Shown here: piece after piece, positions 48,833 to 56,341 of the stretch
Numbering within the stretch: the stretch's first letter is position 1
Layout of the letters: each line of letters opens with the position of its first letter
Source of the DNA: Nonomuraea helvata
GTDB lineage: Bacteria > Actinomycetota > Actinomycetes > Streptosporangiales > Streptosporangiaceae
Assembly: GCF_039535785.1 (NCBI RefSeq)
Contig: NZ_BAAAXV010000008.1
Span: 620,001 to 684,000 of the forward strand
Reading direction: 5' to 3'
Length of the DNA stretch: 64,000 bases
Notes under the pieces: generated by a model
The model's input: the letters and a program-made list of their open reading frames with translations, nothing else
Databases searched by the model: none
Told to the model about the DNA's origin: nothing
Translations under genes and position numbers: made by a program

Positions 48833-50181
48833 CGGGCCAGGACCTTGCCGGGACCGCCGACCGCCGCGGGCAGCGCCTTGGCGTAGCTCGCGGTGGCCTC
48901 CTCAGGGGTCCTGGAGCCCGTCATGACCGCCTCCATGGCCTCCTGAACCTGCGCGGACACCTTCGGGTACGCCTCGAAAGCCGGCCGGTAGTGGGTGACG
49001 GAGGCCAGGTCGGTCCAGAACTTGACGCTCGGGTTGTCGGCGCTGTACTTCGGGTCGGCGGCCACGTCCTTGCGGGCGGCCAGGTCACCTGTGCCGACCG
49101 AGTACGCCATCGAGTTCTCCTTGTTCGTGGCCGTCGTGATGAAGTCGAACGCCTCCTGCTTGTGCTTGGTGTACGCGCTCATCGCCATGACCCAGCCGCC
49201 CGACATGCTGACCGCGCCCGGCGCCTCGCCGTTCTGCGTCGGCATGGGCGTCCAGCCGATCTTCTGCGTCCATTCGGCCCACGGTTTGGTGCCGGCCGGC
49301 TTCCAGGCCGAGCTGGCCCACGCGCCGTCGAGGGAGATGCCGAGCTTGGCGGCGGGGAACCACTCGAGGGTCACCTTGTCGCCGAGCTTGGCGTTGTGGG
49401 CGTCGGCCTGCTTCGGCCCCAGCTCCTCGCGGTAGATCGTGTTGACGAAGGTCAGGGCGTCGGTGAAGTTCTTCCCGCCGGCCACCCACTTCTTCTGCGT
49501 CTCGTCGTAGAGAGTGCCGCCGGGCGTGCCGTACAGGAGCATCTCGAAGCCCTGCATGGTGGACGCCTCACCGTGGATCTTGGCGGAGTACATGCTGAAG
49601 GGGATGACGCCGGGGAGCTTCTGCTTGATCGTGCGGGCCGCCGTCAGGACGTCGTTCCAGGTCTTCGGCTCCCACGGGACCGGGAGTCCGGCCTTGGCGA
49701 AGACGTCCTTCTGGTACCAGAGGCCGCGCGTGTCCGTGCTGATCGGCACGCCGTAGATCTTGCCGTCGCCGCCCTTGGCGGCCTGCTTGACCGAGTCGGG
49801 GAACTGCGTGCTCCAGTCGGGCCACTTGGCCAGGTAGTCGTCGAGCGGGGCCAGCTTGCCGGCCGCGACGTCCGCGTTGACCTGGAACGTGTCGTGGTAG
49901 TAGAGATCGGGCGCCGAGTCGGGGGAGCGGTTGAGGAGTGCGAGCTTCGTGTAGTACGCCTCGTTGTTGCCCTGGACGGGCGTGAGCTTGATCTTGACGC
50001 CCGGGTGGGCGGCTTCGTACTCCTTCTTCGCGTTGCCGAGCATCTTCTCCAGATACGGCCACGTCGGCTCGACCTTGTAGAGGACCTCGAGTTCCTTGCC
50101 GCTACTGGACGTTTCCTGTGCGGTCCCGCACCCGGCGACGGCGGTCAGGAGGAGGAGGGAACCGGCCAGCGCACGTTTCAT
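48829..50181 (-). CDS. Sugar ABC transporter substrate-binding lipoprotein
   Basis: Extracellular binding protein (450 residues). Lipoprotein signal LLLLTAVAGC gives a lipobox Cys near residue 18. The body is a typical CUT1 binding protein (AHPGVKIKLTPVQGNN, PDLYYHDTFQ, GVPISTDTRGLWYQKDVFAKAGLPVPWEPKTW, MSGGWVMAMSAYTKHKQEAFDFI). The sugar is unknown; alpha-mannosides are suggested by the neighbouring GH38. ATG at 50181 is chosen (GGGGAG 6 bases upstream); GTG at 50184 is the alternative. Divergent from the ROK regulator. Confidence 0.92.
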   Translation of the reverse strand: MKRALAGSLLLLTAVAGCGTAQETSSSGKELEVLYKVEPTWPYLEKMLGNAKKEYEAAHPGVKIKLTPVQGNNEAYYTKLALLNRSPDSAPDLYYHDTFQVNADVAAGKLAPLDDYLAKWPDWSTQFPDSVKQAAKGGDGKIYGVPISTDTRGLWYQKDVFAKAGLPVPWEPKTWNDVLTAARTIKQKLPGVIPFSMYSAKIHGEASTMQGFEMLLYGTPGGTLYDETQKKWVAGGKNFTDALTFVNTIYREELGPKQADAHNAKLGDKVTLEWFPAAKLGISLDGAWASSAWKPAGTKPWAEWTQKIGWTPMPTQNGEAPGAVSMSGGWVMAMSAYTKHKQEAFDFITTATNKENSMAYSVGTGDLAARKDVAADPKYSADNPSVKFWTDLASVTHYRPAFEAYPKVSAQVQEAMEAVMTGSRTPEEATASYAKALPAAVGGPGKVLAR

Positions 50182-50219
50182 CACGGTCTCCCCGTGTTGC
50201 CTTGGGTTTGCCCGTGAAC

Positions 50220-50238
50220 GTAAATCAATTTGATTTAC
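50220..50238. promoter_or_regulatory. ROK regulator operator (19-bp perfect palindrome)
   Basis: GTAAATCAATTTGATTTAC has exact 9-base arms around one T. It lies between the divergent transporter and ROK genes and is strikingly AT-rich for this genome, as expected for an operator of a ROK sugar repressor. Confidence 0.8.
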
Positions 50239-50260
50239 TTAGTCAACACTCTGTGGTGAC

Positions 50261-51430
50261 ATGGCTCACATGCGACGCGGCACGAATCTGCCGGAAGTGG
50301 GGAGCTACAACCGGGCCGTGGTCCTGGAGGCGATCCAGGCGTCCGACGGCATCAGCCGGGTGCAGATCGCCGCCCGCACCAGGCTGACCGCGCAGACCGT
50401 ATCCGTGATCGTGCGCAGGCTGCTGGAGGACGGGCTCGTCGTGGAGGACGGGTCCGTGCCGTCACGCGGCGGCAAGCCGCGCACGATCCTGCGCGTGGAC
50501 CCCGGCGCCGGGTACGCGGTCGGGGTGCACTTCGACCCCGAGGAGATCTCGTGCGTGCTGGCCGACCTGGCGGGGCGGCCGGTCGCGCGGCTGCACCTGC
50601 CCGTACGGCCGGGGCTCGAGCCCGAGTCGGTGGTCCGGCAGATGGCCAGGGCGGCGCGGCGGATCCTGCGGGAGGCCGGAGTGGCCGACGGCAAGGTGCT
50701 CGGCGTGGGCCTGGCCTGCCCGGGGCCGCTCGACCGGGACGGCGTGATGGTCTGCCCGCCCCGCCTGCCCGAGTGGGACCGGGTGCCGGTCAGGGCGCTG
50801 CTGCACGAGCACACGCGCTTCCCGGTGACCGTGGACAACGACGCCACCGCGGCGGCGATCGGGGAGCGGTGGGCGGGGATCGCCCGCACCACGCGCAGCT
50901 TCGCCTACCTCTACCTGGGGACGGGGATCGGCGGCGGGATGTTCCTGGACGACCAGGTGTACCGGGGGCGGTCGGAGAACGCGGGCGAGTTCGGGCACAT
51001 CACGGTCGAACCCGACGGGCCCGAGTGCTACTGCGGCAACCGGGGATGCGTGGAGGCGGTGTGCTGCCCGAGCGCCATCGAGGCCGCCTTCGGGGGAGCG
51101 GTCCCGTATGCCGCCATCTGCGCGGCCGCCGCCTCCGGCGAGCCCGAGGCGCGGCAGGTCATCGAACGCGTGGCAGGGCGGCTGGCCGACGCCGCCGTGA
51201 GCGTGGTGAACATGCTGGACATCGACCTGCTCGTGCTCGGCGGGCCCGCGCTCAGGGAGGCCGGGGAGATCTACCGCGAGGTGATCGCGCGGGCCGTGTC
51301 GAGCAGGCCGCTGGCCAGGCGGTTGCACGCCGTGCGCGTGGAGACCTCGCCGATCGCGGCCGACGCCGCCGCGATCGGCGCGGCCTCCCTGGTCTTCCAC
51401 CGTACGTACGCCCCCCGCCTGGGTGACTAG
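50261..51430 (+). CDS. ROK-family transcriptional regulator
   Basis: Sugar-responsive repressor (389 residues). Winged helix N-terminus (NRAVVLEAIQASDGISRVQIAARTRLTAQTVSVIVRRLLEDGLV). ROK sugar-kinase-like domain: GVGLACPGPLDRDGVMV, VTVDNDATAAAIGE, YLYLGTGIGGGMFLD, GEFGHITV with the zinc-binding CYCGNRGCVEAV. The kinase-like site lacks clear catalytic support, as usual in ROK repressors. It probably controls the ABC operon and the mannosidase. ATG at 50270 is an alternative start. Its stop shares CTAG with the convergent GH38 gene. Confidence 0.92.
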   Translation: MAHMRRGTNLPEVGSYNRAVVLEAIQASDGISRVQIAARTRLTAQTVSVIVRRLLEDGLVVEDGSVPSRGGKPRTILRVDPGAGYAVGVHFDPEEISCVLADLAGRPVARLHLPVRPGLEPESVVRQMARAARRILREAGVADGKVLGVGLACPGPLDRDGVMVCPPRLPEWDRVPVRALLHEHTRFPVTVDNDATAAAIGERWAGIARTTRSFAYLYLGTGIGGGMFLDDQVYRGRSENAGEFGHITVEPDGPECYCGNRGCVEAVCCPSAIEAAFGGAVPYAAICAAAASGEPEARQVIERVAGRLADAAVSVVNMLDIDLLVLGGPALREAGEIYREVIARAVSSRPLARRLHAVRVETSPIAADAAAIGAASLVFHRTYAPRLGD

Positions 51431-54408
51431 GCGCGCCTCAGCCTCAGGGTGACCAGCTCGAACGGGCGCAGCGACACCGACAGCGCCCCCTCGCCGGTCG
51501 GGCGTTCCAGCAGGTCGGTGGCCACGACCTCCGCGACGGGGAAGCCTGGCGTGAGCGTGGCGCGGGCCCGGCCGCCCCTGGACTCGTGGAAGCGTACGAT
51601 CACGTCGCCGCTCCCGTCGTCGGCCAGTTTGACGGCGGTCACCACCACCGCGTCGTCGTCCACCGTGATCAACGGCTCCACCTCCGCCGCCGCGGCACCG
51701 GTCACGGGGCGGTCGGGCAGGTTGACGAAGTAGCCCTCGCGCACCGCGTCGCCGATCGTCGCGCCCGGCACGAGCGCGTGGCGGAAGCGGTGCGCCCCCT
51801 GGTCGGTCTCCGGGTCGGGGAAGCGCGGGGCACGCAGCAGGGAGACGCGCAGCGTCGTGGTGGTGCCCGAGTCGCCGACGGTACGGGTGACGTCGTGGCC
51901 GTAGGTCGAGTCGGTGACCAGCGCGACGCCCCAGCCGGGCTCCTCCACGTGCACGAAGCGGTGGTTGCACGCCTCGAACTTGGCGGCCTCCCAGCTCGTG
52001 TTGGTGTGGGTGGCGCGGAAGGTGTGGCCGTACTGGCTCTCGGAGGCGTACCGGTCGGCGCGCACGTCCAGCGGGAACGCCAGCTTGAGGAACTTCTCCG
52101 TCTCATGCCAGTCGACCTCGGTGAGGATGTCCAGCCGCCCGCCGTCGAGCGTGAGCACCTGCGTCACGGTGGACGACCCGAACGAGCGCCGGACGCGCAC
52201 CCCGTCGCCGTCGAGGCTCACCTCGTCGGCTTCCGTGAGGTCGGTGACCGTGTTGCGGTAGAACTCGTCCACGTCCCAGGCGTCCCACTTGTTCGGGAAG
52301 TCGGGGTGGAGCTGGAGGAGGTTGGCCGCCTGCCCGGGGGCCACGGTCTCCCTGCCCGCGGCCAGGTCGTACGCGGAGACGACCAGGCCGCGGGCGTCGA
52401 TCTCCACCCTGAGCAGGTCGTTCTCCAGCACGAAGCCGCCGCCGTCCCGGTCGCGCGATTCTGTCCACCGCACACCCGAGACGACCCTGGCGGCCCCTCC
52501 CGGGACGCCGTGGCGGGTGTGCGGGGCCCCGTTGAAGACCACCGTGCGATCGCCGTCGCCCGCCAGGGCGCGCTGGGCCGCGTCGATGATGCCGTTCAGC
52601 TCCTCCGCCACCCTCTCGTACGTCCTGCGCGCCTCCCGGTGCACCCAGGCGATCGAGGAGCCCGGCAGGATGTCGTGGAACTGGTGCAGCAGCACCGTCT
52701 TCCAGAGCCGGTCAAGCTGCTCGTACGGGTAGGGAGCACCCGTGCGCACGGCCGCGGTCGCCGCCCACAGCTCCGCCTCCCGCAGCAGGGACTCGCTGCG
52801 CCGGTTGCCCTGCTTGGTCTTGGCCTGACTGGTGAGCGTGGCGCGGTGCAGCTCCAGGTAGAGCTCGCCCACCCAGACCGGCGGGTTCGGGTATTCGGCC
52901 TCGGCCTTGGCGAAGAAGGCAGCGGGCGTCTCCCAGGTGACGGCCGGCGAGCCCTCCAGGTCGCGCACCCTGGCCGCCTTGGCGACCATCTCGCGCGTCG
53001 TGCCGCCGCCGCCGTCGCCCCAGCCCGTCGGCGCGAGCGAGTGCCGCGCGGCCCCCTTGTCCTTGAAGTTGCGCTCCGCGTGCGCCAGCTCACGGCCGCT
53101 CATCGAGCAGTTGTACGTGTCCACCGGCGGGAAGTGCGTGAAGATCCGCGTCCCGTCGAGCCCCTCCCACAGGAACGTGTGGTGCGGGAACGTGTTCGTC
53201 TGGCTCCACGAGATCTTCTGCGTGAGCAGCCGCTTCGACCCGGCCGCCCTGATGATCTGCGGCAGGCCCGCCGCGAACCCGAACGTGTCCGGCAGCCACA
53301 CCTCCTCGTTGTCGATGCCGAACTCGTCGATGAAGAACCGCTTGCCGTGCACGAACTGCCTGGCCATCGCCTCCGAGCCGGGCATGTTCGTGTCAGACTC
53401 CACCCACATGCCGCCCGCGGGCACGAACCGGCCCGTGGCCACCGCCTTGACCACCCTCGCCCACACCTCGGGCCGGTGCTCCTTGATCCACGCCCACTGC
53501 TGCGCCTGCGACATCGCGAACACGAAGTCCGGCTCGTCCTCCAGCAGCGCGGTCATGTTCGAGGCGGTGCGGGCCACCTTGCGCACGGTCTCGCGCAGCG
53601 GCCAGAGCCAGGCCGAGTCGATGTGGGCGTGGCCGACCGCGCTGATCCGGTGCGCCGACGGCACCGCCGGGGACGACAGCACGCCGGTCAGCTCCGCCCT
53701 GGCGGCGGCCGCCGTACCGTTGACATCCTGGAGATCGACGGCGTCCAGCGCCCGCTCCACGGCCCGCAGCAGTTCCCAGCGGCGGGTGCCGTCGGCGGGC
53801 AGCTCCGCCATCAGCTCGCCCAGCACCTCCAGGTCCATCACGAGCTGCCACACGGTCTCGTCGAAGACGGCCAGGTCCATGCGGCCCAGCCGGTACAGCG
53901 GGGCGGTGCCCGCCGTCTCCTTGTCACCCAGGTGCGTCGGCCGGAAGGGCGGGACGCCGAGGATGACCGGGTTGGAGGCGGCCTCGACGTGCAGGCGCAC
54001 CCGCTCGCCGCCCTCGGCCGGGGAGCCGATCCGTACCCACTGGTTGAGGGGGTTGAGGCCCTTCACCGGGGAGCCGTCAGGGCGGTAGACGAGGCCCTCG
54101 CACTGGAAACCCGGCATGTTCTCGTCGAAGCCCAGATCGAGCAGGGCCTCGACGGTCCTGCCCGCCCACTCGGCCGGCACGGTGCCCGTGACCGTGAACC
54201 AGCTCGTGCCCCACGGCGTACCCCATGCGGCGCCCGGCGCGATCGGCTCGGGAGTCGCCGCCAGCCCCTCCTCGACCGGTACGGGCTCGCCCGGCGCATG
54301 CCAGACGGCCACGTCCAGCGGCACCGACTCGGGGTGGACGGCCGGGCGGATGCGCTCCTCGAGCACGCGCTTCAGGCGGGCCTCGACCAGATTACGGTCA
54401 TCATGCAT
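51427..54408 (-). CDS. Alpha-mannosidase, GH38
   Basis: Cytosolic retaining alpha-mannosidase (993 residues, no signal peptide). A beta-rich N-domain leads to the catalytic barrel: zinc ligands in ISAVGHAHIDSAWLWPLRET (about 257-275), nucleophile Asp of EVWLPDTFGFAAGLPQI (about 374), and QFHDILPGSSIAWVHREA (His-Asp, metal and substrate). Large C-terminal beta-sandwich domains complete the chain. It would cleave imported manno-oligosaccharides, fitting the adjacent transporter. ATG at 54408 has GGGGAG upstream. Confidence 0.94.
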   Translation of the reverse strand: MHDDRNLVEARLKRVLEERIRPAVHPESVPLDVAVWHAPGEPVPVEEGLAATPEPIAPGAAWGTPWGTSWFTVTGTVPAEWAGRTVEALLDLGFDENMPGFQCEGLVYRPDGSPVKGLNPLNQWVRIGSPAEGGERVRLHVEAASNPVILGVPPFRPTHLGDKETAGTAPLYRLGRMDLAVFDETVWQLVMDLEVLGELMAELPADGTRRWELLRAVERALDAVDLQDVNGTAAAARAELTGVLSSPAVPSAHRISAVGHAHIDSAWLWPLRETVRKVARTASNMTALLEDEPDFVFAMSQAQQWAWIKEHRPEVWARVVKAVATGRFVPAGGMWVESDTNMPGSEAMARQFVHGKRFFIDEFGIDNEEVWLPDTFGFAAGLPQIIRAAGSKRLLTQKISWSQTNTFPHHTFLWEGLDGTRIFTHFPPVDTYNCSMSGRELAHAERNFKDKGAARHSLAPTGWGDGGGGTTREMVAKAARVRDLEGSPAVTWETPAAFFAKAEAEYPNPPVWVGELYLELHRATLTSQAKTKQGNRRSESLLREAELWAATAAVRTGAPYPYEQLDRLWKTVLLHQFHDILPGSSIAWVHREARRTYERVAEELNGIIDAAQRALAGDGDRTVVFNGAPHTRHGVPGGAARVVSGVRWTESRDRDGGGFVLENDLLRVEIDARGLVVSAYDLAAGRETVAPGQAANLLQLHPDFPNKWDAWDVDEFYRNTVTDLTEADEVSLDGDGVRVRRSFGSSTVTQVLTLDGGRLDILTEVDWHETEKFLKLAFPLDVRADRYASESQYGHTFRATHTNTSWEAAKFEACNHRFVHVEEPGWGVALVTDSTYGHDVTRTVGDSGTTTTLRVSLLRAPRFPDPETDQGAHRFRHALVPGATIGDAVREGYFVNLPDRPVTGAAAAEVEPLITVDDDAVVVTAVKLADDGSGDVIVRFHESRGGRARATLTPGFPVAEVVATDLLERPTGEGALSVSLRPFELVTLRLRRA

Positions 54409-54436
54409 ATCAGGGGGCTCCCCATGAAAAAGGTGA

Positions 54437-54463
54437 TAAATCAGCCTTAAGCACGTTAAGCAA
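54437..54463. promoter_or_regulatory. Possible control region of the GH38 gene
   Basis: TAAATCA (54437-54443) matches half of the ROK palindrome, and TTAAGCA occurs twice (about 54447 and 54456). These lie 29 to 55 bases upstream of the mannosidase start. A half site only, so weak. Confidence 0.3.
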
Positions 54464-54509
54464 CTTGATCGCGCTGGTCCACCTTCCGTCCCGGTGGTAC
54501 ACAGTCGTC

Positions 54510-55067
54510 ATGGCAGAGATCGTCCTCTTGCACTCCGCGCAGGGCCTGCGCCCGGGGGTGGGCGTGGCGGCGGAGGTTCTGCGGTCGGGCGGGCACGTCG
54601 TGCGCACGCCCGACTACTACGACGGCGAGGTCTTCGCCGATATCGAGCCGGGTCTGCGCAAGCGTGACGCGCTCGGCTCTGACGAGCTCGACCGCCGCTT
54701 CCGCCGGATCGGGGCGGAGGTGACGGGCCCGACGGTGTTCGCCGGGTTCTCGCTGGGGGCGTACGGGGCGCAGCTGCTCGCCGCGACGCACCCGATGGCG
54801 AGGGGCGCGCTGCTCTTCCACGGAGGGGTGGCTCCCGAGGGCGAGTGGCCCGACGGCGTTCCCGTGCAGGTGCACTACGCCGAGCATGATCCGTGGGTGG
54901 ACAAGGAGGAGATCGCCAGACTCGCAACAGTGGTGGGGGCGGGAATCGAGTGCTTCGTCTATCCGGGTGATCGGCATCTGTTCGCCGATCCCGGCCTGCC
55001 CGGCTACTCGGAAGAGTCGGCGGCGCTCATGTGGAAGCGGTCGCTCGCGTTTCTCAGCCGGACATAA
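54510..55067 (+). CDS. Dienelactone hydrolase-like alpha/beta hydrolase
   Basis: 185-residue alpha/beta hydrolase. The nucleophile elbow is FAGFSLGAYGAQ (Ser where true dienelactone hydrolases have Cys), with Asp in VHYAEHDPWVDKEE and His in YPGDRHLFADPG as the rest of the triad. IVLLHSAQGLRPGV starts the fold. Substrate unknown. The ribosome site before ATG 54510 is weak. It lies 87 bases before the RiPP-like precursor on the same strand but is probably independent. Confidence 0.85.
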   Translation: MAEIVLLHSAQGLRPGVGVAAEVLRSGGHVVRTPDYYDGEVFADIEPGLRKRDALGSDELDRRFRRIGAEVTGPTVFAGFSLGAYGAQLLAATHPMARGALLFHGGVAPEGEWPDGVPVQVHYAEHDPWVDKEEIARLATVVGAGIECFVYPGDRHLFADPGLPGYSEESAALMWKRSLAFLSRT

Positions 55068-55154
55068 CGCGATTTCCGCAAATTGGGCCTCCCCTTTCTC
55101 TGGCGTTTTATTTACGATCACATCGACCAATCGAGATCGACGGAGGGATCGCGC

Positions 55155-55217
55155 ATGACGATCGAGATCAAGAAGGTCGAAGAAGTCGAGACGACGGGCA
55201 ACAGCAACAGCTGCTGA
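55155..55217 (+). CDS. Candidate RiPP precursor peptide (20 residues)
   Basis: ATG at 55155 follows an ideal GGAGGG by 7 bases and encodes MTIEIKKVEEVETTGNSNSC. The charged Glu/Lys/Val N-terminal part looks like a leader and the polar NSNSC or TTGNSNSC end like a core with a C-terminal Cys. It lies 74 bases before an E1-like adenylating enzyme gene, with a strong hairpin between them. Placement, size and ribosome site fit a peptide made for modification by the two genes downstream. No known RiPP family is recognised. The TGN near the end is reminiscent of microcin C precursor, but the last residue is Cys, not Asn. Confidence 0.7.
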   Translation: MTIEIKKVEEVETTGNSNSC

Positions 55218-55227
55218 CCGCCTTCGC

Positions 55228-55261
55228 GGCCTCCTGCGGAGGCCCCCATCCGCAGGAGGCC
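55228..55261 (+). terminator. Hairpin between precursor peptide and E1 gene
   Basis: GGCCTCCTGCGGA (55228-55240) pairs exactly with TCCGCAGGAGGCC (55249-55261), 10 bases after the peptide stop. No U run follows. Such hairpins after RiPP precursors often reduce read-through, giving more peptide than enzyme. Confidence 0.75.
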
Positions 55262-55291
55262 CACCTCTCGACCTGCCCTGGAGCCGCCTCC

Positions 55292-56341
55292 ATGCCCAGG
55301 ATTCAAGTGAATCCGGCTTTTCCCCTTTTCATCGACGAGGCACACGAGCGGGTACGGCTCGGCGATTTCCCGCCGACCGGTCAAATACTGGATCCCGCCC
55401 CGCCGCCACTGCGCCGCCTGATCCGGCTCTGCGCCGAGTCGCCCGTCGAGCAGAGCCAATTGCGCGCCCTCATCGACGGCGTCGATCCGGAGGACATCGA
55501 CGCGGCGGTGGAGCAACTCCTGGCCGCGCGGATTCTCGTCACCGAGGACGAACTGGACCGGCTGACCGGTGAGGCCAGGCTGTCACGGTTCGGGCTCTGG
55601 CTGTCCATGTTCCACCCCGCGGAGCAGGCGGCCGCGGCGATCGCGGACCTGTCGCGCACACACGTCGCGGTGCTCGGCGCGGGCGCCATCGGCGGGCACG
55701 TCGCGCTCCAGCTCGCCACCTCGGGCGTGGGCCGGCTGACGATCCTGGACGACGACCGGGTGGAGCTCAGCAACCTGCACCGCCAGCACCTCTACACCGT
55801 GCGCGACCTCGGCGAGCCCAAGACGGTCGCCGCCGCGCGCACCCTCCTCGAGCACTGTCCGGACCTGGAGGTCAGGCAGATCGAGCGGCGCATCTCCGGG
55901 CCGGCGGACGTCGTCACCGACGCCGACCTCGTGGTGAACACCGTGGACACGCCGCAGCCGCACATCCGCCGCTGGGTCAACCGGGCCTGCGTCGAGGCGG
56001 GCACGCCGTTCGTCACCGGCGGCTTCAACCAGCACGTCGGCCTGCTCGGGCCGCTGGTCGTGCCCGGCAAGACCGGCTGCCTGGCCTGCCAGGAACGCGC
56101 GCTCGCCGAGCGCTACGGCGCCGCCACGTTGCCGGTCAGCGACAACCCGGGACGGACGATCCCGTCGTTCGGGCCCTTGTGCGGGATCGTGTCGGGGATG
56201 CTCGCCTCGGAGGTGATCCGCCACCTGACCGGGACCGGCGTGCCCGCGATCGAGGGCAGGAGCGTCTGGCTGGACCTGCTCACCCTCACCACCACCGCCC
56301 GTGACTTCGACCGGGCGGACGACTGCGAGGTCTGCGGGTGA
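55292..56341 (+). CDS. E1/ThiF/MccB-like adenylating enzyme
   Basis: 349 residues. The N-terminal part (about 1-95) is a small winged-helix-like region (IQVNPAFPLFIDE to LVTEDELDRL) that could act as peptide clamp. The E1 domain is complete: nucleotide loop LGAGAIGG (128-135), LDDDRVELSNLHRQ (Asp 153-155, Arg 164), Lys 177, Asp 219 in VVNTVDT, and zinc Cys pairs C263/C266 and C345/C348. This residue set indicates working ATP-dependent adenylation of a carboxylate, as in MccB or ThiF, and not a dead TOMM C protein. The likely target is the C-terminus of the 20-mer. ATG at 55292 has GGAG upstream. The stop overlaps the next start (GTGA). Confidence 0.9.
   Translation: MPRIQVNPAFPLFIDEAHERVRLGDFPPTGQILDPAPPPLRRLIRLCAESPVEQSQLRALIDGVDPEDIDAAVEQLLAARILVTEDELDRLTGEARLSRFGLWLSMFHPAEQAAAAIADLSRTHVAVLGAGAIGGHVALQLATSGVGRLTILDDDRVELSNLHRQHLYTVRDLGEPKTVAAARTLLEHCPDLEVRQIERRISGPADVVTDADLVVNTVDTPQPHIRRWVNRACVEAGTPFVTGGFNQHVGLLGPLVVPGKTGCLACQERALAERYGAATLPVSDNPGRTIPSFGPLCGIVSGMLASEVIRHLTGTGVPAIEGRSVWLDLLTLTTTARDFDRADDCEVCG

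Noticed and set aside
51586..54450. 954-codon open frame antisense to the GH38 gene
   Set aside because: Shadow of third-position GC; repetitive Arg/His/Val/Gly composition, no motif.
55031..55291. E1 enzyme with a longer N-terminus reading through the peptide region
   Set aside because: The frame overlaps the precursor ORF, the hairpin and the upstream hydrolase end; conservation and a ribosome site begin at 55292.
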